Assembly: GCA_035284745.1 (NCBI GenBank)
Contig: JAYKIL010000027.1
Span: 1-63,853, forward strand
Length of the DNA stretch: 63,853 bases
Direction: 5' to 3'
From: JAYKJB01 sp035284745 [NCBI: Candidatus Sericytochromatia bacterium]
GTDB taxonomy: Bacteria; Cyanobacteriota; Sericytochromatia; S15B-MN24
Each line of letters begins with the position of its first letter. Position 1 is the first letter of the stretch. The notes below the pieces were generated by a model. That model was not told where the DNA came from. It did not search any database and saw nothing but the letters and a program-made list of their open reading frames with translations. A program made the translations under genes and the position numbers. Below are positions 43,423-51,786 of this stretch, piece after piece.

Positions 43423-43992
43423 TCAGTGCCCTGCTGGTAGTGTGACCAGGCCCACGCGGAAAAGGAGGTTTTGGGTGGCAATCTCGGCCATCACCAACAC
43501 CAGAATCAACTGAAAGCCGCGCGGACCAAAAAGGGCGTAGAGGGCCAGGGGGCCCGATGCGGGAGAACCACCCGGGCGACCCCGTTGCGGGGTCATCCCG
43601 GCGAGGCTCGCTCCGATCAGAAAGCCGCATACCTGCCCGAACAATCCCCCGTGAGGAAACATAATGGTCAAAATGATAAGCCCTAAAAATGCCCCCAGAA
43701 TCACGTGGGGCTGAATGGTCAACGTGTAGACACGCAATCTGGAGGTCCAGCGACCAGAAGTGGCGCCGATGATCAGCAGGGCAACCATCGCTGCGATCCA
43801 TAAAAACGTTGTCGTTGACGGAATTCTGATGTTAAGCACTGCGTAGGTGACGTATCCCAAAGCGCTGAAGCCCACCAGCCACGGGGCCGGAAATTGAGGG
43901 CGAAAAACCGCAAGGAGGACGGAGGCCAGAATGCCCGCGTGGGCAGCCAAAAAAAGCGGGAGGGCAGAATTGAGTGGAAAGGTTTCGATCAT
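43423..43992 (-). CDS. Polytopic membrane protein, unknown function
   Basis: A 189-residue protein with about six hydrophobic segments (starting near residues 10, 37, 62, 95, 120 and 158) and short loops. There is no catalytic motif I recognise. It starts four bases after the glycosyltransferase stop, and the HTH gene starts four bases after its own stop, so all are translated together. A membrane partner of the signalling genes or of the glycosyltransferase is plausible. Confidence 0.75.
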   Translation of the reverse strand: MIETFPLNSALPLFLAAHAGILASVLLAVFRPQFPAPWLVGFSALGYVTYAVLNIRIPSTTTFLWIAAMVALLIIGATSGRWTSRLRVYTLTIQPHVILGAFLGLIILTIMFPHGGLFGQVCGFLIGASLAGMTPQRGRPGGSPASGPLALYALFGPRGFQLILVLVMAEIATQNLLFRVGLVTLPAGH

Positions 43993-43996
43993 GCGC

Positions 43997-44722
43997 TTAG
44001 AAGTTTTTTAATTTTCCGTGCAGCCGGAAAAGCTCTCTAAATGCGCGCAGTATAACCTTGATGTTGGCCCCTGTCGATTTGCCCGCGACCCGGGGGAAGT
44101 GGGTGACGGGGACCTCCACCCAGGGTGTTCTGCGTCGCTTGAGCTTGATGAGCATCTCGGCGTTAATCATGGCCCCTTTGCTTTCTGGTAACGCCATCTG
44201 GAGTTTTTCTCGCTTGAAAATTTTGAACGCGCAGTCAATGTCGCGCACGCCCAAACCGAAAAGGAGATCCACCACGCAACGCCAGCCGAAGGCATTGAAC
44301 TTACGTCCGAGGTGATCCTGACGATTTTCACGGTACCCCAGAACGACATCCACCTCAGACAAGCGCGGGATCAGTTTGTCGAGTTCGCGGATATCAAATT
44401 GATTGTCTGAATCCATAAAGAAGACATAGTCTTTGTGCGCACGGGCAAAACCCGCCTGCAGCGCCCCACCGTACCCCTGATTGGCTTGGTGAACGGGCAC
44501 GATGCGGGCATTCTCAGCACTGAGGCGGTCGAGGATTTCGCCGGTTGCGTCCGTTGAGCCGTCATTGACCACGACCACCTCGTAGTCGTCCGTCACGGTT
44601 TCAAGGTAGCTCGCTGCGTTTCGCACCACTTTTTCAATTAAGTCCGCTTCATTGTAAGCGGGCAGGACGCACGAAATTCCAGAAAGACGACGACTTGACG
44701 CGTGGGGGACAGAGATTGACAT
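43997..44722 (-). CDS. Glycosyltransferase family 2 (dolichyl-phosphate mannose synthase-like)
   Basis: A 241-residue GT-A enzyme starting at ATG 44722 after GGAG; the frame to 44875 has no support. Motifs: ISCVLPAYNEADLIEKVV, VVVVNDGSTDAT, ANQGYGGALQAGF, FMDSDNQFDI with the DxD-type metal site, and RDIDCAFKIFKR. The class transfers a sugar from a nucleotide donor to a polyprenyl phosphate or protein acceptor. No membrane anchor is present, but the downstream gene encodes a polytopic membrane protein four bases away, which might serve as anchor or flippase. Confidence 0.93.
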   Translation of the reverse strand: MSISVPHASSRRLSGISCVLPAYNEADLIEKVVRNAASYLETVTDDYEVVVVNDGSTDATGEILDRLSAENARIVPVHQANQGYGGALQAGFARAHKDYVFFMDSDNQFDIRELDKLIPRLSEVDVVLGYRENRQDHLGRKFNAFGWRCVVDLLFGLGVRDIDCAFKIFKREKLQMALPESKGAMINAEMLIKLKRRRTPWVEVPVTHFPRVAGKSTGANIKVILRAFRELFRLHGKLKNF

Positions 44723-44789
44723 GCTGGACTCCGAAGGGCGTGCGGGTGGTAGTGCCCCACAACACATACGTTTCAGTTTATCAGATTGA

Positions 44790-45638
44790 TCAGGCGCTCG
44801 CTGTGTCGCCCGACTTGTGCCCACGCACGCCTCTCCACAGCATGAACAGTGAGGTGAGCACAGCCAATCCGGCAAACATCAAAGCGAGTAAAGCGTCGCC
44901 CACCGCGTGACCTGCCTGCTTCTTGGTCTCGACCACGATTTCGTCCCAAGGCCGATCCGTGAGAATCGACAGCATCGGTGAGAGGGGCGTGACTGTTATA
45001 AAAGGACCCTCTTCCTTCAAAATGCCAGTGACGGCGACGGTGGCATCGCACGGAATGATGGCTCTGACTTCCCGTTCTCGCAAAAAACGGCCCACCGCGC
45101 TGCTGTATTCACGGGTTGAACGTTCCGTGACCTGCGCCTTCATGGCTGGCACCACCTGGTAGCCATCGGGTTCCATTTGAACCCTGGCCCCTTCGGGGCC
45201 CAAATAGAATTTATTGACCGCTTGCTCAGTACCAAAACTGGTTTCCTTCACGTAGTCAGATTCTTCACCCTCATACTCTTCTTCGCCGCTGAGCGTCACG
45301 CGAGACGCCAAAAATTGCTGGCCCGGAGCAAAACACGTGGCGTTGTCCCGAAAAACCACGGGCTGTTCCCTCCACTTTTCGATATTTTGTCGGGCTTCAC
45401 TGGCAGACAAAACGGGAAGGGCGGCAAGGGCCTCGCTGGCTTCTCGCATGCCTTGCGCTTTGAGCGAACCTGACAACGCCCACGCGCTGAGGGCAACACT
45501 TGCAAGCGCGGAGAGCCAGAACGGGCTGGAATCGGCCCATCCTCCAGTAGCGGGTCCGGATAATCGTAGGAAAATAGCAACGATTCCGGTCAGCAGCAAA
45601 ACAGTGGATAAGAGGGTGTATACCAAAATTTCTGACAT
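44790..45638 (-). CDS. Membrane protein with GIDE-like domain
   Basis: A 282-residue protein with two N-terminal membrane helices (ILVYTLLSTVLLLTGIVAIFL and FWLSALASVALSAWAL) and one near the C-terminus (LLALMFAGLAVLTSLFML). The intervening ~190 residues, with TSFGTEQAVNKFYL, GYQVVPAMKAQVTERST and IIPCDATVAVTGIL, resemble the GIDE/MULAN-type domain of bacterial membrane proteins. The RING finger of eukaryotic relatives is absent. Function is unknown. ATG 45638 and GTG 45644 are both possible starts. It lies just downstream of mutS. Confidence 0.7.
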   Translation of the reverse strand: MSEILVYTLLSTVLLLTGIVAIFLRLSGPATGGWADSSPFWLSALASVALSAWALSGSLKAQGMREASEALAALPVLSASEARQNIEKWREQPVVFRDNATCFAPGQQFLASRVTLSGEEEYEGEESDYVKETSFGTEQAVNKFYLGPEGARVQMEPDGYQVVPAMKAQVTERSTREYSSAVGRFLREREVRAIIPCDATVAVTGILKEEGPFITVTPLSPMLSILTDRPWDEIVVETKKQAGHAVGDALLALMFAGLAVLTSLFMLWRGVRGHKSGDTASA

Positions 45639-45647
45639 CGGCACTTC

Positions 45648-48206
45648 TCAGCGGCTCATCTCGAAAAGCGGAAGTTGCTTCTGAGGGGGGACTTCTTGAA
45701 CCAAGGTTTTTTTCAGACTGTCGAACAGACGGTTGTTTTTTTCTAGCGCACCCAAGACCTGCCGCGCACGCTGAATCACACTGGGCGGAAGACCGGCAAG
45801 CCTTGCCACTTCGATGCCATAACTGCGGTCCGCCCCGCCAGGAACCACGCGACGCAGAAAGATGACGTCATCTTGTGTTTCCTCGACCAGCACACGATAG
45901 GAGCGAACAGACGGCTGGGTGGTCGATAAACCCGTCAATTCATGATAGTGCGTGGCAAAGATCGCGCGCGCGCGCACCGCGTTCGCGAGGTGTTCAGCGA
46001 CGGCCCAGGCGATGGACAGGCCATCGAGGGTACTGGTGCCCCGCCCCACCTCATCCAGTAAGACGAACGATCGCGTGGTGGCATGATGGAGGAGATTGGC
46101 GGTTTCATTCATCTCAACCATAAAGGTCGACTGTCCCGTGGATAAGTCATCCACGGCTCCGATACGGGTGAAAATACGGTCGACAATGCCGATATGCGCT
46201 TGGTCGGCCGGAACAAAGCTCCCCATTTGCGCCAAGATAATTATCAGAGCCAGTTGACGCATATACGTGCTTTTTCCCGCCATGTTGGGCCCTGTCAAAA
46301 TCATCATTCGTTCATTGCTGGTATCCAGCAAAGCATCGTTCGGGACGAAGGTGCCCACCGGAAGATGGTTTTCCACCACGGCATGACGACCGCCCTGAAC
46401 CGTCAATCGCTCATCTTCCCCAACAGACGGGCGAACATAGTGTCGATCCCGTGCGACCTCCGCGAGGGAGAGCAAGACATCAATGACCGCCAGCTGCTGA
46501 CCCGTTTCTTGTAATGAGGGTATCTGTTCCGCCGCCTGGTGCCGAAGGTCATCGAACAGGCTGTGTTCGAGACGAAACAGCCGCTCCTCACTCTGGACGA
46601 TGTCTTGCTCGCGCGACTTTAATTCAGGCGTGATAAAGCGCTCACAATTCACCAGGGTTTGTTTGCGGTGATAGTTATCAGGCACCAGGTGACGGTTCGC
46701 ATGCGTCACTTCAATGTAGTAGCCAAAAGCCTTGGTGTGGTTCACTTTCAGGCTTTTTATGCCCGTGCGAGCCCGCTCATCACTTTCAAAATTCAATAAC
46801 CATGTCTTGTCATCGCGTTGCAGCGTTCGCAGGGCATCCACCTGCTCGTTGACACCCTCGCGAATGAGGCCCCCCTCTGTGGTGCTGATGGGGGGCGCCT
46901 CGACCAAAGTGTCCTGAATTAATGTGCCCAAATGGGCGAGCAATTCAGGCGGTGCTGCGAGTTGATTGAGCAGTGGAGATTGGCAGCGTTGCGCCACCGC
47001 TCCAATCGCTGGCAAAGCGGCCAATGAATTTCCCAGGGCCAACAATTCTCGGCCATTGATCGAAGAGGCGGCCACGCGTCCAGTGAGGCGTTCGATGTCA
47101 CGAACGGGTTCGAGGGCGGTTGCGAAGGCTCTGAGCAGACTGGGTTGGTTCAATAGTTCCTCAATGGCATCATGCCGTGCCACGATGGCTTCAGGGTCCA
47201 AAAGAGGTGCCAGCAACCATTGCCGCAGGCGTCTCGCACCCATCGGGGTTCTGGTTCGGTCCAGCAGGTGCACGAGGGAACCCTTCGCGCTGCCGTCACG
47301 GGCGGTTGCCGTCAGTTCTAGATGTTTGCGTGTCAGCCCATCGATCACCATTGTTTTTGACTCGTGATAGGTCCGAAGCCCCGAGAACAGAGGCAACTGC
47401 GCGCGTTGTGTATCTTGTAAATAAGTGACAATAGCCCCTGCTGCCGCGGTGGCGAGGGACATGTTGGAGCAGCCGAAGCCTTCCAAACTTCCCACCTGGA
47501 ACTGTCGCATCAGTGCTTTGCGGGCGCTCTCCGGCTTAAAGTCTTCGGGGGGACGTGGCGTGACCTGAATCGACTCCGGCAGGGCATCTTGCCACAGAAC
47601 ACCCAGGGAGCGGGGCTTGAGGTGGCGATCGGGCGCCGGAACCCAATCGATGCGCCTGAGGTCCAAGGGCAATAAGCACTCGACCGCTCCGAGTCGCTCA
47701 AGTTCCAGTCGCACAGAAGCAACGCTCGGCAGCTCTGTGGTGGCGAATTCACCCGTGGACGCGTCACAGTAGGCCAGACCAAAACCATCACCCTCCCGGG
47801 TGACCGCTACCAGGTAATTGTTATGTTTTTCCGCCAGCATGCCGCTTTCCAGCAAGGTGCCTGGGGTCACCACCCGCACGACTTCGCGGCGCACCAGCCC
47901 TTTGGCTTTTTGGGGGTCTTCCATTTGCTCACAAATGGCGACGCGATATCCCCGAGCAATCAAGCGCGGGAGGTAGTTATCCAACGCATGGTGAGGAATG
48001 CCAGCCATCGGGATACGTTGGCCGTCTGGCCCTCCGTCGCGGCTGGTCAGTGTGAGTTCCAGTTCTCGCGCCGCAATTTTGGCATCCTCGAAAAAGGTTT
48101 CATAGAAGTCACCCATCCGATACAACAGCAGCACGTCGGCGTGTTGAGATTTTAAGGCCAAAAATTGGGCCATCATGGGCGTATAGGTGCCGCTAGACTT
48201 CGCCAT
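45648..48206 (-). CDS. mutS: DNA mismatch repair protein MutS
   Basis: An 852-residue mismatch-recognition ATPase of normal MutS length. The N-terminus has PMMAQFLALKSQHADVLLLYRMGDFYETF with the mismatch-binding Phe-x-Glu. The ATPase has Walker A LTGPNMAGKSTYMRQ, then FMVEMNETANLL, Walker B FVLLDEVGRGTSTLDG and FATHYHELT. ATG 48206 lies after GGAAGG; GTG 48224 is an alternative. An upstream -10 TATAAT is seen. No mutL lies in the window. Confidence 0.98.
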   Translation of the reverse strand: MAKSSGTYTPMMAQFLALKSQHADVLLLYRMGDFYETFFEDAKIAARELELTLTSRDGGPDGQRIPMAGIPHHALDNYLPRLIARGYRVAICEQMEDPQKAKGLVRREVVRVVTPGTLLESGMLAEKHNNYLVAVTREGDGFGLAYCDASTGEFATTELPSVASVRLELERLGAVECLLPLDLRRIDWVPAPDRHLKPRSLGVLWQDALPESIQVTPRPPEDFKPESARKALMRQFQVGSLEGFGCSNMSLATAAAGAIVTYLQDTQRAQLPLFSGLRTYHESKTMVIDGLTRKHLELTATARDGSAKGSLVHLLDRTRTPMGARRLRQWLLAPLLDPEAIVARHDAIEELLNQPSLLRAFATALEPVRDIERLTGRVAASSINGRELLALGNSLAALPAIGAVAQRCQSPLLNQLAAPPELLAHLGTLIQDTLVEAPPISTTEGGLIREGVNEQVDALRTLQRDDKTWLLNFESDERARTGIKSLKVNHTKAFGYYIEVTHANRHLVPDNYHRKQTLVNCERFITPELKSREQDIVQSEERLFRLEHSLFDDLRHQAAEQIPSLQETGQQLAVIDVLLSLAEVARDRHYVRPSVGEDERLTVQGGRHAVVENHLPVGTFVPNDALLDTSNERMMILTGPNMAGKSTYMRQLALIIILAQMGSFVPADQAHIGIVDRIFTRIGAVDDLSTGQSTFMVEMNETANLLHHATTRSFVLLDEVGRGTSTLDGLSIAWAVAEHLANAVRARAIFATHYHELTGLSTTQPSVRSYRVLVEETQDDVIFLRRVVPGGADRSYGIEVARLAGLPPSVIQRARQVLGALEKNNRLFDSLKKTLVQEVPPQKQLPLFEMSR

Positions 48207-48243
48207 ATTCCTTCCCGTCGTCACGAAAAGCGATCGCTTGGGG

Positions 48244-48249
48244 ATTATA
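48244..48249 (-). promoter_or_regulatory. Predicted -10 element for mutS
   Basis: The minus strand carries a perfect TATAAT at 48249-48244, 37 bases before the mutS ATG. No convincing -35 lies at 16-18 bases, so it is only a candidate. A GCGATCGC octamer (48230-48237) sits in the leader. Confidence 0.4.
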
Positions 48250-48301
48250 ACGCGTTTGACTTGCGGCCCGCGAAATTCAGCGTGCGTGCGGCGCGAAAAC
48301 G

Positions 48302-49225
48302 CTATTTCTTCGAACGTTTCTGGTAGGCCAGCGCTTCTTGCACCTGGCTGGGGCGCACGTAGTTCATTTCGACGAGAATCTCACCCAGCCACAGGTAGCG
48401 GCCTTTCCTGGCGAGCTCTTGCTGGCGTTGCAACGCCGCCTCGAGTTGGACCTGCGTGATGTGGCCCTTCGCTATCATGTATTCGCCAAATTTGAAATTG
48501 CCCGTGAGCTTCTGCGCAGACTGCTGGTCGATCGTATCAAAGGTGATGAGGCCTTCATATTCCAGTTCTTTGGCTGCGTTGATCAGGCGATCGCCCAGCA
48601 GGTTGGCCTCTTCGCCCACCTGGTAAAGGTTCGCTTCACCCGAGCATTTCAGAAGTACGCGCCACTTGTCCCCCTCTACATTCACCCCGCGTGCAAAATT
48701 GGCCTGGAGGCTTTTCACGGTGGTCCGGCCCTTGTCCGTGAGATGAGGGACCTTGGCCAGAGGACCGATTTTCGGACCGGCCTGTGTCGTGCGCTGGTTC
48801 AGCCCGGGGGCTGCCCCCGGGCGAACAGGACCCGTGGCGCCCCCGGCGGGACGGCCCGGTGGGGGAGGAGCGGCTGCGCCACCCGCTGCCACCGGGCGTC
48901 GCAACGACATCATCGCTCGGAAAATGCTGGCGTTGTCGGGAAAATTCATAATGTCGGGGCTTCGCACCATCGAGCTGGTTTGCGTGCCAGAGATGTCGCG
49001 AATGGTGAAAGTCCCTGAATTCCAGGTCACCATCTCTTTTAGCGCATCCATCCCTTTGTTCGGAGGATGCGCCGCACCGACCACCTTTCCCTGCAAAACC
49101 GTGATTTGCCCTGTGGTATTCCCTTCGAGTGTCACAATCACGTCTGCGCGGATCGATTCCAAGATCCTGACCAACATTTCTGGTCTGAATCTGCTCAGAT
49201 CTCCTGAGAGAATGATCTTAGACAT
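48302..49225 (-). CDS. DUF4388 - MshEN domain protein
   Basis: The 307-residue protein starts at ATG 49225 after AGGAG. Residues 1-110 form a DUF4388/PATAN-like domain (LSGDLSRFRPEMLVRILES, GQITVLQGKVVGAAH, TFTIRDI). A Pro/Gly/Ala linker follows, then a middle domain, and a C-terminal MshEN/GspE-N-like helical domain (KFGEYMIAKGHITQVQLEAALQRQ, GEILVEMNYVRPSQVQEALAYQ). MshEN domains can bind c-di-GMP, and DUF4388 proteins occur in motility and gene-regulation systems. No type IV pilus gene is in the window, so its role is open. Confidence 0.82.
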   Translation of the reverse strand: MSKIILSGDLSRFRPEMLVRILESIRADVIVTLEGNTTGQITVLQGKVVGAAHPPNKGMDALKEMVTWNSGTFTIRDISGTQTSSMVRSPDIMNFPDNASIFRAMMSLRRPVAAGGAAAPPPPGRPAGGATGPVRPGAAPGLNQRTTQAGPKIGPLAKVPHLTDKGRTTVKSLQANFARGVNVEGDKWRVLLKCSGEANLYQVGEEANLLGDRLINAAKELEYEGLITFDTIDQQSAQKLTGNFKFGEYMIAKGHITQVQLEAALQRQQELARKGRYLWLGEILVEMNYVRPSQVQEALAYQKRSKK

Positions 49226-49367
49226 CGATTACTCCTGACAGCCGCCGATCAGGGGTGGAAACGTCACAACGGCGTCTTTAGGCCTTCTATACCCGAGCCC
49301 CACGGAAGTGCTACAGGACTTCCCTGTGCTCAGAAAATGGGCACAGGCGTTTAGGATACTATCAAAC

Positions 49368-50033
49368 TTAATGCCTTTGAGTTGTGGCCTCTGGCACGTC
49401 CGTCAAAACTCTCGGTGAGTTCATCACGTGCTGTTTTTTGGCCTGGCCTTGTTGCGCGCAGACGGGACACATCGGGGCGGCCCCCTCAACCGGTTCGTGC
49501 AAACAACCGCAGCGCGCACAAGGTTGCCAACCCCGTTGCCGCAGCCAGTGTTCCCGCCGCCGGCGGATTTGAAGCACCGCACCGATCCTTTCGGCCAAGC
49601 GGGTGTCTTCAATCACCTTGACCTGCGCCGTGATGGCCTGTTGTTCGTAGCCGGCCAAATCAGGCCAATCGGCAGTCTCCGGAGCAAGACGACGAGACCT
49701 TGAGGGGGGCCCCTCGGGGGCGGCTGTGTCGGCAGGCGATGTCCCTATCCGCCAACGCAGGTCGTGAATGATTCGAGCACCTGTTTTTTCAGCCAACGTG
49801 GTGAGGAATTGGGATTTGAAAAGATTCAATTGATGGGCCCAGGGAGCAGAATGAACTTGGATGGTCAGAACGCCTCGATTAACGTACAGTGGGCGCGTTT
49901 TTTCAGAAATGATGGGGCCCACAACCTCTGGCCACAGGGCCATGGCCATGCTTTCTTTCTGACGTTGTCCAAGATTCAGTCCCGGTAAAGCGGTTTTTAA
50001 AGCGACCGCCAGCGACTCTGGTTGCCCCTTCAT
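49368..50033 (-). CDS. dciA: DciA/DUF721 family protein with C-terminal zinc ribbon
   Basis: A 221-residue protein starting at ATG 50033, whose ATGA overlaps the stop of the transglycosylase gene. Residues ~1-100 match DUF721/DciA (LGQRQKESMAMALWPEVVGP, IISEKTRPLYVNRGVLTIQVHSAPWAHQL), the ancestral loader of the DnaB replicative helicase in bacteria without DnaC/DnaI. An Arg-rich helical region follows. Near residues 175-195 two CxxC pairs (PCARCGC and MCPVC) form a zinc-ribbon knuckle. Most DciA proteins I know lack such a ribbon. Confidence 0.82.
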   Translation of the reverse strand: MKGQPESLAVALKTALPGLNLGQRQKESMAMALWPEVVGPIISEKTRPLYVNRGVLTIQVHSAPWAHQLNLFKSQFLTTLAEKTGARIIHDLRWRIGTSPADTAAPEGPPSRSRRLAPETADWPDLAGYEQQAITAQVKVIEDTRLAERIGAVLQIRRRREHWLRQRGWQPCARCGCLHEPVEGAAPMCPVCAQQGQAKKQHVMNSPRVLTDVPEATTQRH

Positions 50034-50665
50034 CGCGCGGACCCTGTCGTGCTTTTTGATTCTGGCGCGTAAAGATCGTGATAGCGTCGGTATGCTCTGA
50101 GGCATTGGGTCACGTAAGCCTGGGTTTCAGGGTACGCCCACGCCAACGGTTCGCCTTTCAGGGTGCCCCAGAATTGGACGTTGCCTTCTCCCCCATTGTA
50201 TGCCGCCAGAACCTTTGCAGGGTCTCGGAATCTTTGAAACAGGTAATTTAGATACCAGCAACCAATGCGTATGTTCGTGGCGGGTTCAAGCAGTTGCGGG
50301 TCGCGAAAATTCTTGATTCCCATCTGGTTTGCCGCCCAGCGCGCCGTGGCAGGCATCAGTTGCATCAGCCCCAGAGCACCGACCGCAGAGCGTGCGTCGG
50401 GTCGAAATCCACTCTCTTGGCGGATGACAGCGGCCACAAAAAGGGGGTCAATTCCAAAGGCCTGCGCTTGTTTGCGGATATCTTCTTGGAAGTGCAAGGG
50501 GTAAAAAATTCTTCCGACCCACGGCAGTTCGGGCAGGTAAATCACCAGCAAGGCAGTTAAAGAAAGCGTGATGCCGATGGATTGAACGACCCGCAACCAA
50601 AGGGGGGTGGCGGGGGGCGTCTCGATGCGTGAATCGATAGAAAGTGAGAAGCCGGGAATGGGCAT
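50030..50665 (-). CDS. Membrane-anchored lytic transglycosylase (SLT/Slt70-type)
   Basis: About 211 residues from ATG 50665, with GTG 50704 as the longest alternative and SD sites weak for both. One N-terminal membrane helix (IGITLSLTALLVIYL) anchors a goose-type lysozyme-like domain: AAVIRQESGFRPDARSAVGA with catalytic Glu at about 84, GLMQLMPATARW, ATNIRIGCWYLNYL and AAYNGGEGNV. It cleaves glycan strands of peptidoglycan, forming anhydro-muramic ends. It is translationally coupled to dciA, probably a chance pairing. Confidence 0.93.
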   Translation of the reverse strand: MPIPGFSLSIDSRIETPPATPLWLRVVQSIGITLSLTALLVIYLPELPWVGRIFYPLHFQEDIRKQAQAFGIDPLFVAAVIRQESGFRPDARSAVGALGLMQLMPATARWAANQMGIKNFRDPQLLEPATNIRIGCWYLNYLFQRFRDPAKVLAAYNGGEGNVQFWGTLKGEPLAWAYPETQAYVTQCLRAYRRYHDLYAPESKSTTGSAR

Positions 50666-50715
50666 AACCTCGACATCGTAACAAAAAGAGAGCACCAGGG
50701 CCACTGCATCACAGG

Positions 50716-50744
50716 TTGTCAGTTCCGGCGCGCCTTGTCATAAT
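50716..50744 (+). promoter_or_regulatory. Predicted sigma70 promoter for the XRE gene
   Basis: TTGTCA (50716-50721), a 17-base spacer, then CATAAT (50739-50744), about 70 bases before the GTG start at 50817, in the gap divergent from the transglycosylase gene. Confidence 0.55.
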
Positions 50745-50816
50745 ACGGAAAGACCTGTCTATCCTCACCGTGAAGATTTCAAATTGACGGGTCGTGTGCT
50801 GCTCAAGGGGCAAGGC

Positions 50817-51482
50817 GTGATTGTTTGGAAACTAGATGCTGTGATGCAGGCCCGGGGTGTGAAGGGCCGTGAATTGGCTCGGCGGATGGACATCGGAGAG
50901 AATTACTTGTCTCGCGTGCGTCACGAGGCGCCGGATCGATTGAGTTTGAAACTATTGGACGCCTTGTGTCGCGAACTCGATTGCGACTTGTCCGATCTGC
51001 TGGAATATCAGGCACCCGGACGCACTCGTCGCAAGCCTGCTGCCTCATTGGGCCGCAGCGACGAAAAAAAGCAGCCACGCCGTGGCTCTCGGCCCAAGAA
51101 TTCCGCGGAAGTGGCGCCCCCGAAAACATCTGCTGTCGTTTCCGAGGGTGAAAGGCGTGCCGCCGCGGCGCCACCCTCTGTGCCTGAAGCCCCTTTACCC
51201 GATAAACCCGTGCCTGCTCCCCCGAGAGGGTCTGCGGCAGTTCCCTTACGCTTCGAGCGTCGGGTGCCGCAAGCTGCTGAGGCGGTGAGCCAGGAGGAAA
51301 CCCGCTCGGCGTTCGTGGAAGAGGTGCTGGCCCCGTTGATGGCAGAATTGACGTCAGAAACGGCGGTCCAAACCCCACCGGCAGAGGTTCCGCCTGCGCC
51401 CGGTGCTTCGGGTATGTTGAAGAACTCCGCGCTGCAAGCGCGGCTGGATCGCCTAAAAAAACGCCGCCCACTCTCTGTGTGA
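50817..51482 (+). CDS. XRE-family helix-turn-helix regulator with disordered tail
   Basis: A 221-residue protein from GTG 50817 with AGGGG six bases upstream. Residues 1-65 are a Cro/C1-type HTH of the YozG-like kind (KLDAVMQARGVKGRELARRM, NYLSRVRH, LDALCRELDCDLSDLLEY). The remaining ~150 residues are a Pro/Ala/Arg/Lys-rich disordered tail with a short helix (TRSAFVEEVLAPLMAEL) and a basic C-terminus. Target genes are unknown. The gene's 3' end contains the terminator of the convergent glutaredoxin gene. Confidence 0.85.
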   Translation: MIVWKLDAVMQARGVKGRELARRMDIGENYLSRVRHEAPDRLSLKLLDALCRELDCDLSDLLEYQAPGRTRRKPAASLGRSDEKKQPRRGSRPKNSAEVAPPKTSAVVSEGERRAAAAPPSVPEAPLPDKPVPAPPRGSAAVPLRFERRVPQAAEAVSQEETRSAFVEEVLAPLMAELTSETAVQTPPAEVPPAPGASGMLKNSALQARLDRLKKRRPLSV

Positions 51483-51491
51483 GGGGCGGCG
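51455..51491 (-). terminator. Terminator of the glutaredoxin gene, inside the XRE coding end
   Basis: CGCCGCCC (51462-51469) pairs with GGGCGGCG (51484-51491) around a 14-base loop. On the minus strand seven T follow (51461-51455). The left arm codes for the last residues of the XRE protein. Confidence 0.78.
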
Positions 51492-51513
51492 ACGTAAAGG
51501 TTTGCGGTGTTTT

Positions 51514-51786
51514 TCAGGTGCTCGCGGGCACCGGTTGAACGATCCCCTGTTTCAAAAGGTAGTCTTCAACTTCCTCGCCACTGACATCGGCGAGCATGGC
51601 CCCGTTGATTTCAACACACGGTTGCATGGGTTGACCGCTCTTCACCACCATTTCTTGGTAGTTGGCAGGATTGTTGATGATGTCTTTATCTTCATAGGCC
51701 AAGCCGTATTTGTTAAACACGGCCCGCACGCCATTGCTCCACCCGCAGACGGGTTTCAGATAAGCGATAATTGTCGGGGCACTCAC
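51514..51786 (-). CDS. Glutaredoxin-like protein, CGWS active site
   Basis: A 90-residue thioredoxin-fold protein starting at GTG 51786 after GGAG. The active site is CGWS (Cys14), monothiol-like and close to the CGFS of Grx4/GrxD, which handle Fe-S clusters. The cis-Pro lies in QPMQPCVEING. A second Cys next to it (Cys57) is unusual and could allow disulfide chemistry. Whether it reduces disulfides or carries clusters cannot be told from sequence. Confidence 0.88.
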   Translation of the reverse strand: MSAPTIIAYLKPVCGWSNGVRAVFNKYGLAYEDKDIINNPANYQEMVVKSGQPMQPCVEINGAMLADVSGEEVEDYLLKQGIVQPVPAST

